Positions 56,315-64,000 of a stretch of DNA of 64,000 nt are shown here, piece after piece. The translations under genes and the position numbers were made by a program. This DNA is from Brachionus plicatilis (taxonomy: Eukaryota > Rotifera > Eurotatoria > Ploima > Brachionidae). The stretch spans positions 489,120 to 553,119 of the forward strand of contig QEOQ01000602.1 in the NCBI GenBank assembly GCA_010279815.1, in the 5' to 3' direction. The notes under the pieces were generated by a model that was given only the letters and a program-made list of their open reading frames with translations, searched no databases and had not been told where the DNA came from. How positions within the stretch are numbered: the first letter of the stretch is position 1; the number at the start of each line of letters is the position of its first letter.

Positions 56315-57890
56315 ATAGTAAAACGAATAAAAGAAAACTTGCAAAGACTTAAAGCGAAAGATAAAAGCTACACGCCCATCTTACAAAGAAAACATTATTC
56401 TAGAGAGTTAAAAAAATCTAAAATTAATATATAGCTGCATAAACAGAAAAAACTCAAAGATAAATTCAGATCTTTTACTAACTCAAAAGAGAATCTTATT
56501 GTAGACAACAATCATTACAAACTTGTTGAATCAACAATTCCATGGATCTTTCAATACAGATTGTGGTTCACATTTACCAAATTTTCAGTCAAGATGCCAG
56601 GAAATCAGTGAAATCGACACTGATTTTTTTCATACTCAAATATCACCAAACATATTGGCAAGCTAGATATGAGAAAAGCCGGTGGTAACGACGGATTACA
56701 TCCATATGTTATCAAAAGCTGTGCAGACAGCTTCTCGAAAATGCTGGAACCGATTTTCATAAAATCATTCACAACTGGTAAGCTCCAATTTGCATGGAAG
56801 GAGGCAAACATTACTCCTATCTTTATAAAAGGTTAAGACATGGCCAAGTAATTATTGACCAATCTCATTAACTTCAGTTCCGTGTAAAATCATGGAGAAA
56901 ATCATTATAATTGCAATGATGGCTCATCTAAACAGAAACAACCTGTTATCTAAACAGCATCATCAGAAATCGTCAAGACGTAGAACAACTACAGTGAGAC
57001 TTCGACAAGATTGTTAATTGGTCGATTGATTGGCAATTAAAATTTAACTACGACAAATACAAATTTATGTTCTTCAAAAGAAATTATATTAATTCAGTCG
57101 AATTATTAATGAACAAATTACCAATGAATCACACTAGCGTCGAAAGAGATCTTGGAATATTTCTAACTGATGATGTCAAATGGACGCACCGAGCGGCACA
57201 GTCGGCGAACAAAACAAATGCAGTACTAGGACAGCTCAAGCAAGCGTTCAAATGCTGGTCCAAAAGTTCGTTTAAACAGCTGTATATGTCATTTGTGAGG
57301 CCACATCTGGTGTATGCTTTAGCAAGCTGTAACCCTTGTACCAAAAAGGAATCAAATATCTTGGAACAAGTTTAAAGACGAGCAAAGAAATTAGTTATTA
57401 ATTTAAGACAATTATGACAAAAGACTTATCAGATTGGGCTTGACGACACAAAAGACAAGACGAGAGCGGGGAGATCTAATCGAGACCTTCAAAATATTAA
57501 ACGGTCTGATTACAGTAGAGTTGCAAATCCGTTTATCAAAAGCAATGCACTCGCAAGTAACAGTCCAGCTGGAGGAATTCGTGGACATCGAAGTAGATTG
57601 ACCAAGCAATTGACAAGAATAAAGAACAGGGAGAGCTTTTTGACAAATAGAGTGGGTGACGCGTGAAATTACCGACTGAAGTAATTAATGCAAAATCAAA
57701 TTATGATTTCAAAAAAAACTTGATAATTATCTGAAACAAAACAATTAATTTTTTTTTTTCCTATTTATATTAAATAGGTGTGCCATTTTGATGGATTATG
57801 TTGAAATCAGACAGCTACCATAGCAAGTCTTTAAATAGGCTTGCTACGCAACTAGTCTGATCAAGCTTTTATTATAATTATAATTAATTT
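56315..57890 (+). mobile_element. LINE, plus strand, 5'-truncated and internally deleted
   Basis: Frames read RKAGGNDGLHPYVIKSCA, LQFAWKEANITPIF, LMNKLPMNHTSVERDLGIFL, NKTNAVLGQLKQAF and SFVRPHLVYALASCNP, in the RT order but in different registers, with the palm containing the catalytic motif deleted. After more shifts SPAGGIRGHRSRLTKQLT and SFLTNRVGDA close the protein. It ends in attataattataatt at about 57890. Opposite orientation to the neighbouring copy at 58001. Confidence 0.78.
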
Positions 57891-58000
57891 CTTTAAATCA
57901 CAAATTTGACTTTGTTTAAACTTAAATTTATAAATTAATAAAACTTAGAATTGAGAAGATTTAATTTAATAAGTGTAAATATTTTTAAAAAAAGGTAAAA

Positions 58001-58717
58001 TAATAATAATAATAATAATTTAAGCAAAAGCAGGAAACATGCGGAGCGAGGCTAGACGTAACCTCGCATGGTAGATGTCTGGTTATTACATACCATAATA
58101 GTAATATAAGCTAATGTCTTTGCCGTTATTTCATTTTTAAATAATTATCCAGCTGGTTTTTAAAGCAAATCTTTGATTACGCGTTGATTCATTCTTCAGG
58201 CAGCTCATTCCAACTGTTCATTACTCTATTTGTCAGAAAGTTGTCTCTTTGTTTTATCTAGGTGAGCTGCTTAGTCATCCTGTGCTGATGACCTCGAATG
58301 CCACCGGCTGGACCTTCGCTTGTCAGTGAGTTGCTTTTCAAAGTCTGGTTATGCCACACTACCGAGCTAAAATCATTCGTGATCTTAAGAAACTCTTTAA
58401 GGTCGCCTTTTTCTCGTCTCACTTTTAAGGTGGTTAGTTTCAACTTGGCTAGTCTTTGTTCGTATTTAAGATGTATGAGCTCATAAACCAATTTTGTGGC
58501 TCGCAGTTGTACCTTTTCTAGTATGTTTATATCTTTTTTTGTTTAAGGGTTCTAAGCAGCAACAGCGTACTCTAAGTGTGGTCTCACGAAAGCCTCATAC
58601 AGTTGCCTGAAAGGGCTGATTGACCAGCACTTGAATACTTGCTTGATTTGTCCTAAAATAATGTTGGCTTTGTTTGAAGATTGTAATGCTTGGTGATTCC
58701 ATTTGAGGTCGCGTGCC
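58001..58717 (-). mobile_element. 5'-truncated LINE 3' end, copy 3
   Basis: Same truncation point (gaggtcgcgtgc) and same (TTA)n tail as at 14978 and 22354, with more substitutions. The ORF 58491-58258 retains YEQRLAKLKLTTLKVRREKGDL. Confidence 0.82.
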
Positions 58718-58914
58718 ATTAATAAATTAGTTTAATTGACAATAATTAAATTTAATTCACAATTATTTATTTTAAGTTACTAATATTTAATATAATTGAA
58801 AAGTTAGTATTGACGAAAATATAGTTGGCAAAAAAACTAATTTACATTTCTCTAAATTAATTGACGGTTTCTCTCCCTGCCTTTTTTTACCTTTATAATT
58901 CTTTGGGTCATGTC
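58718..58914. other. AT-rich spacer with empty sites
   Basis: Holds the empty sites of the hAT MITE (about 58757) and of the GGTTTTGTG palindrome (about 58818) that are occupied upstream of U2. Confidence 0.6.
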
Positions 58915-59290
58915 AAGTGTTCACCAAAAAATGTGATCATAGATATCATGTCCAGAATGTGATCAGTGATCAATGATCACATATTTCGGACGATTCTACT
59001 GCAATCAAAGCCATTTCTCTGTAAATGCTGCCTTTTCATTTACGATTCTTAAATCTTAATAAATATTTCAAAAACTTATAGTTTATTATGGTGAGTTGCA
59101 ATTTTTTTATATTTCATTCAATATTAACATAATTTTAAAATTTTATATTCAAGAATGAAAAAAAATTGTAATTTCAACAAAAATAATTTTATGTGATCAA
59201 AAAATTTTTTTATGTGATCAAAAAAAAATTTTGGTGATCAAAATGATCACATTCTAGACATTATACCTATGATCAAATTTTTTGGCTTCT
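58915..59290. mobile_element. GGGTCATGTC MITE, right end lost (U5)
   Basis: Starts GGGTCATGTCAAGTGTTCACC after ATAATTCTTT and follows the U2 copy to about 59285, where a deletion joins it to the following flank. Confidence 0.7.
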
Positions 59291-60048
59291 AGTTTTAAGC
59301 AAATCCCTGGAATAAATAATTTTTTTGATCCTAAACTTCAAGATGCCATCTCCGGAATAAATCTTAACAAGCAAACCAAAAATAAAAGAGGTTGCATAGT
59401 TAAAGGAGGTTGCATAATTAGAACCAACAGAATTCTGTTTTCTGAAACTGCAATCAGGTACTAAAGAAGATAAAATCCAAAATTTAAAAGATGCAAAATA
59501 ATGTCTTGAAAATCATCAAATAATTTCCACAAAAGACAAGTATCAAAATAATCAACTAGCTAAGCTAAGAATCAATTTGATCGATGACAGAGCAAACAAG
59601 CTTTTTATTTAATTAATGGACGAATTCTTTTGACTAATAAATATTATTTTAAATAATATTGTAAAACTTTTTTTGGCATCAAAATTTTATAAAATAAAAT
59701 GCATAAAAATAGAATATAAAAATTTGACTTAAAATGTATAAATCATTAATTTAAAAGCTATCAATCTATCTAAAAAATATCAAATTGATTTATCATGCAG
59801 ATGGCAATTGAGTTTTTTAAAATTAAATTTCAAAAAAAAATATTATCAATCACTTTGACCAAGAGTTTACGATGTTTGTGCTTTTCTTTTAATTCAATAG
59901 TTTTAGAAAAATTTTAATTAAAATCATGGTGATATAAAAATTCAGACTGAGTATTAATTTTTGTTTTTATGTTTGTTTAATTCTTTTAAATTCAAACAGA
60001 AAATAAATCTTTCAAGATTGAGAATTTTATTTTTATATTGTAAAACTA
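59291..60048. other. Shared upstream flank of U5
   Basis: Includes the right end of the GGCATCTTGA element (about 59320-59347), then sequence homologous to U2-U4. The 60-codon frame at 59282 is flank sequence and not a gene. Confidence 0.55.
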
Positions 60049-60140
60049 ACACTGGTTCTTGCAAACGTGAAACGTTACGTCCCTAAAAAGGAACGGAATG
60101 GGGCCGGATTCTTTGATTCTTTTCAATCCAGATTCTGTTC
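60049..60140 (+). promoter_or_regulatory. GC-richer conserved block upstream of U5
   Basis: Same block as upstream of U2-U4, 380 bp before the start codon. Confidence 0.45.
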
Positions 60141-60519
60141 AATTAATTTTATTCTAAAGGGTTCATAAAATTGGAGCTTTCTTGATTTTTATAAAATGAT
60201 TGATGTCAGAATTTTAATTATTTTAATCAACTTTTCCATAAGAAGAAAACTTATTTAATCTTTATCTTTTAAAATAGGAATTTAAAAAAGAAATAAATTT
60301 TTAAACAATTTCAAAAAATTGCATTATCAAATCTTCAATTTTAAAACAGGATCTTATTCAAAAATTATGATGAAAACTAAATTTGAACAAAATTATCAAA
60401 ATTATAAGCCTAACTATTTAATTTTTTTTAGATGCTTAGTAACCTAAATAACTTATTAGAGCAACATTGAATGTAGCTTAACTCACAAATTTCTAAATTA
60501 ATAAAATATCTTATGCCAA

Positions 60520-62184
60520 ATGGAAGCGAATTTTATAATCTTTTATCAAATTTTTTCAATCTTGATCTTCAATTGTTTTTGTGAAGTAGGAAGGATCCTT
60601 TTAGGACATTCAAGAAAAGAAAAGTCACTTGCAGCATTAAACAATGGTGATTTATCAAGTGGATTAGAAGATCATACAATTAATATTGAGAATACAAAAA
60701 GTGGAATTTTAAAAATGACTTTGATAATTCATTCAGATACCGTTTACGGTCTTGTAGTGCTAAAAAATGGCGACTTAGCTAGTTCTTCTACTGATGGAAC
60801 AATTAAAATTTGGAATCCAAATGATGGAAGCGTTAAATTCACTTTAAATGAACATTCTGAGGGGATATTGTATCTTGCAGTTTTAAAAAATGGTGACTTA
60901 GCAAGTGGGTCTATTGGTGGGACAATTATAATTTGGAATACAAATGATGGAAGCGTTAAATTCACTGTTTATGATTATTCTCTGTATATTTTATGCCTTG
61001 CAGTTTTACAAAATGGCGATTTAGCAAGTGGGTTATATGATGGAAAAATTAAAATTTGGAATACAATTAATGGACAGTTAAAAAAGACTCTGAGTGTTGA
61101 TTCAGGCGAAATTTGGTCACTAGCAATACTTCAAAATGGTGACTTGGTTAGTGGATCTAGAGATGGAGTAATTAAAATTTTGAATGCAAATGATGGAAGT
61201 TTAAAAATGAAAATGAATGTTAGTTCTCAAAGGCCTCAGTCCCTTGAAGTGCTCAAAAATGGCGACTTGGCAAGTTCATCTAGTGAAAAGACAATTAAAA
61301 TTTGGGATACAATTAATGGAAATTTAAAAATGAATATAAATATAAGTTCTGAATGGGCGGCGTCCCTTACAGTGCTCAAAACACTCAAAAATGGTTACTT
61401 GGCAAGTGCAATTGATCAGACAATTAAAATTTTGAATACAAATGATGGAAGCTTAAAAAAGACCATAACAGACCCAGTTGAAACAAGATATATTAAAACA
61501 TTCGCAGTACTTTATAATGGTGATTTGGCTGTCGGATATAATGATGGTTCAATTAGAATTTTGAATATGAATTTAATTTTTGGAGGTACAGAGAACAAGG
61601 CAAAGACAAAATCTGATACTCAAGATAATGAAGAAAAGTCCAACTCATCTTATTCCAAGGAATCAGAGAGCATCATTGAAGGCGACAAAGGATGTGATTT
61701 TAATGACGTTTTAGTCAATAAAGACGATTGCAAAGGAAATAAAGTAAAAAAAATGCAGTGTCCTGATAAAAAGCTATTTGATGAAAAGTCTAAAACGTGT
61801 AAAGAATTTAAAGATGTCATTTCTGGGAATCGTTCTCTCAGTAATGAGGAAAAAGATGAAAAAGATTTGTGTAGCTCAAGACTAAACGGCTCTTATCCCA
61901 ATATTGAGAATGGTTGTGCTGAATTTTTTATGTGTGAAAATTCAAAAACAGTTAAGAAAAGCAATTGTCCCAATGGACTCAAGTTTAATGTGATTTCTAT
62001 AAAATGTGATTATGAAAAGAACATTCCACCACCTTGCGGCACCAAAATTGTCTTTAAGCATGCACATAAAACAGAATTTAACTCCGCCATCTTGTTAAGT
62101 CTAATAACTTTTATTATGTGTCTCATAACCAGTCTTTTAGTCTTAATTTGCCTTATAGTCTTAGCTTATCAAAATCGAATTTAA
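60520..62184 (+). CDS. Secreted/membrane WD40 + CBM14 protein, copy U5 (intronless)
   Basis: A single 554-residue frame starting MEANFIIFYQIF (other copies start MRANFII). Signal peptide, eight WD40 repeats, linker, modified first CBM14, intact second CBM14, membrane helix, AYQNRI end. As in U2, the intron and the codons for YFNCND are deleted (here the junction reads GGAAAT, so the former donor GT is also gone) and the sixth cysteine of that domain is Ser. Repeats 2-5 (EHSEGILYLAVLKNGD, YDYSLYILCLAVLQNGD, VDSGEIWSLAILQNGD) are distinct from every sister. The frame is fully open. Confidence 0.9.
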   Translation: MEANFIIFYQIFSILIFNCFCEVGRILLGHSRKEKSLAALNNGDLSSGLEDHTINIENTKSGILKMTLIIHSDTVYGLVVLKNGDLASSSTDGTIKIWNPNDGSVKFTLNEHSEGILYLAVLKNGDLASGSIGGTIIIWNTNDGSVKFTVYDYSLYILCLAVLQNGDLASGLYDGKIKIWNTINGQLKKTLSVDSGEIWSLAILQNGDLVSGSRDGVIKILNANDGSLKMKMNVSSQRPQSLEVLKNGDLASSSSEKTIKIWDTINGNLKMNINISSEWAASLTVLKTLKNGYLASAIDQTIKILNTNDGSLKKTITDPVETRYIKTFAVLYNGDLAVGYNDGSIRILNMNLIFGGTENKAKTKSDTQDNEEKSNSSYSKESESIIEGDKGCDFNDVLVNKDDCKGNKVKKMQCPDKKLFDEKSKTCKEFKDVISGNRSLSNEEKDEKDLCSSRLNGSYPNIENGCAEFFMCENSKTVKKSNCPNGLKFNVISIKCDYEKNIPPPCGTKIVFKHAHKTEFNSAILLSLITFIMCLITSLLVLICLIVLAYQNRI

Positions 62185-63095
62185 TAATATTATTTTTTTA
62201 ATATTTTATTATAAAAAAAAGAAAAAAAAAATTATTTGGAAAAGATCTTGATTTGGAAAAGTTCACTTTTTTATCTTATGTTATCTTGAATTTTTTTTTA
62301 GTAAATGCAATGTTTTCACTCATATTTTGTTAAATTCTTTTATGGATGTCAATATTTAAAATAAGATCATTCATAGGAATCTACTCATGAGATCGAATTT
62401 TTTTTTTCGTCTAATCTAACTTATTAAAAGCACAATTTTAAACTTGTCAAAACTTCAATTAATAATTTCAAAAACGCAGAATTAAGTAAATTCACGTTAA
62501 TTAGTGTAAATAGTTGTAAAAAAACGTAAAAAATTGCAAAGTTAAATTTTATTTTTGTTTTTTCTGAAGATTTACAAAAGAATTTTTAAGTTTAGATACC
62601 ATCATTGGACAGAGAACAAGCTATGACTTTACCTGAAATAACAAAAGATGACATGATTGAAATTATTTTAAAAAATAAACAAAATAAAACAGATAAATTT
62701 TAAATAAAATTGTTTGTAATAAATGAAGGTAAAAAAATTGAATCACCACTTGAGCGATGAATAACTAATAACTGCAGGGCTCAGTTATTAGTCTTCTTTT
62801 ATTTAGTATATGTGTTACAGTCAAAACGCAAAATTGGCCATTACGCGAAATACCAATGGCAAACAATAAACTACTGGAAAAAACAAATTTTGCAACATGA
62901 CTGATCTTTTTGTGCAATAACATGGCAAAACATCACACATTTTTTTTTTAATTGTTTATTTATTATTTAAAAAGACTTTGAGTAATGAAACTTCTTTAGC
63001 TATTGTTCATATATTAAAAGAAAGTGTTCGCATTTGCTGGACGTTCATTAGCATTATGTAAGTATTTTTCCAGATTTAGTTTTATTAGTACGATT
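62185..63095. other. Downstream of U5; nothing firmly recognised
   Basis: The U5 flank matches its sisters to about 62315. A short frame at 62623 (MTLPEITKDDMIEIIL) of 26 codons is unassigned. 62764-62792 is a hairpin, ACTAATAACTG-7 nt-CAGTTATTAGT. Confidence 0.45.
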
Positions 63096-63115
63096 CAGAG
63101 TTGTTTAAAAGTCCC
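63096..63115. mobile_element. Start of a hAT-type MITE at the second gap
   Basis: CAGAGTTGTTTAAAAGTC is the terminus of the same family as at 11556 and 35200; it runs into the N run. Confidence 0.6.
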
Positions 63116-63589
63116 NNNNNNNNNNNNNNNNNNNNNNNNNNNNNNNNNNNNNNNNNNNNNNNNNNNNNNNNNNNNNNNNNNNNNNNNNNNNNNNNNNNNN
63201 NNNNNNNNNNNNNNNNNNNNNNNNNNNNNNNNNNNNNNNNNNNNNNNNNNNNNNNNNNNNNNNNNNNNNNNNNNNNNNNNNNNNNNNNNNNNNNNNNNNN
63301 NNNNNNNNNNNNNNNNNNNNNNNNNNNNNNNNNNNNNNNNNNNNNNNNNNNNNNNNNNNNNNNNNNNNNNNNNNNNNNNNNNNNNNNNNNNNNNNNNNNN
63401 NNNNNNNNNNNNNNNNNNNNNNNNNNNNNNNNNNNNNNNNNNNNNNNNNNNNNNNNNNNNNNNNNNNNNNNNNNNNNNNNNNNNNNNNNNNNNNNNNNNN
63501 NNNNNNNNNNNNNNNNNNNNNNNNNNNNNNNNNNNNNNNNNNNNNNNNNNNNNNNNNNNNNNNNNNNNNNNNNNNNNNNNNNNNNNNNN
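63116..63589. other. Assembly gap (474 N)
   Basis: A run of N beginning inside a MITE terminus, so the gap is probably repeat-derived. Confidence 0.95.
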
Positions 63590-64000
63590 CTTTCTCATCT
63601 TTCTTTCGAATTTTTATCTTTTACAAAAAAAAGTTCTCTATTTTAAAAAAATGTCAATAAATTCGGATAACTACAAAAATTCTATTTTTTAATATTTTTT
63701 TTTTGCTCCTAGTGGAATTGTATTCACTGAATTTTTTTCAAGTGAAATTTTTTCTATCAATCCTGAAACATATTCAAATAGTTCTAAATAAAAATAGCTG
63801 ACAAGAAAAAAATTAAAACCTGGACATTATTGAACCGGGACAAGAAAAACTATTCGCGTAATATAAGTAATACCCATTTTTTTATTAAAAAATACCATAA
63901 ATTTAATAATACATCCATATATCAAATAAAAAATATTTGTTTTAATGATCTTATAATAAGTTGATAAAAATATTATCAATTTTACTGATTTTGTACTTAA
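63590..64000. other. Window end, nothing recognised
   Basis: AT-rich, no frame or repeat end that I can support. Confidence 0.5.

Overview
This is a eukaryotic nuclear window: about three-quarters A+T, spliced genes with short GT-AG introns, two assembly gaps (42792-43655 and 63116-63589) and dense nested transposons. Chitin-binding (CBM14/peritrophin-A) domains, compact introns and long families of WD40 proteins whose repeats read 'NGDLAS.S.D.TIKIWN' fit a rotifer, possibly Brachionus-like. That assignment is inference from memory of such proteins and is not proven by the window.

Layout. 1-3470 holds no recognisable gene. 3599-5655 (minus) is the one clear host housekeeping gene, a two-exon DNAJB6/B2-type J-domain chaperone, strikingly GC-rich, with a foldback MITE in its intron. 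From 8.4 kb on, the window is a tandem array of five plus-strand genes (units U1-U5, start codons at 9126, 18779, 33251, 46447, 60520). Each encodes a signal peptide, about eight WD40 repeats, an acidic/Ser linker, two tandem CBM14 domains and a C-terminal membrane helix: an extracellular beta-propeller tethered to the cell surface. U1, U3 and U4 need removal of a 49-50 bp intron to give complete CBM14 domains. U2 and U5 have lost that intron together with part of a CBM14 domain.

The units were spread by segmental duplication. Copies share about 0.5-1.2 kb upstream and 0.2-3 kb downstream, and sequence between units is almost wholly mobile elements, many with target duplications and with empty sites in sister units. 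Present are two Mutator-like (MULE) families (A: 24012-31863; B: remnants at 11880-14919, 37049-37542 and 50494-56227), a pogo-like transposon (51363-55373, truncated copy 38036-40170), a CCHC/APE/RT LINE (about 26345-31395) and 5'-truncated copies of another LINE, a 1.55-kb LTR retroelement (12689-14240) and its solo LTR (48651-48818), and hAT-type and GG-ended palindromic MITEs.

The most interesting system is the WD40-CBM14 surface-protein array. Its propeller repeats are mosaic among copies while the N- and C-termini are nearly constant, and two copies carry a linked loss of two cysteines in the first CBM14 domain. I infer, without proof, a diversifying cell-surface or cuticle-associated recognition family.
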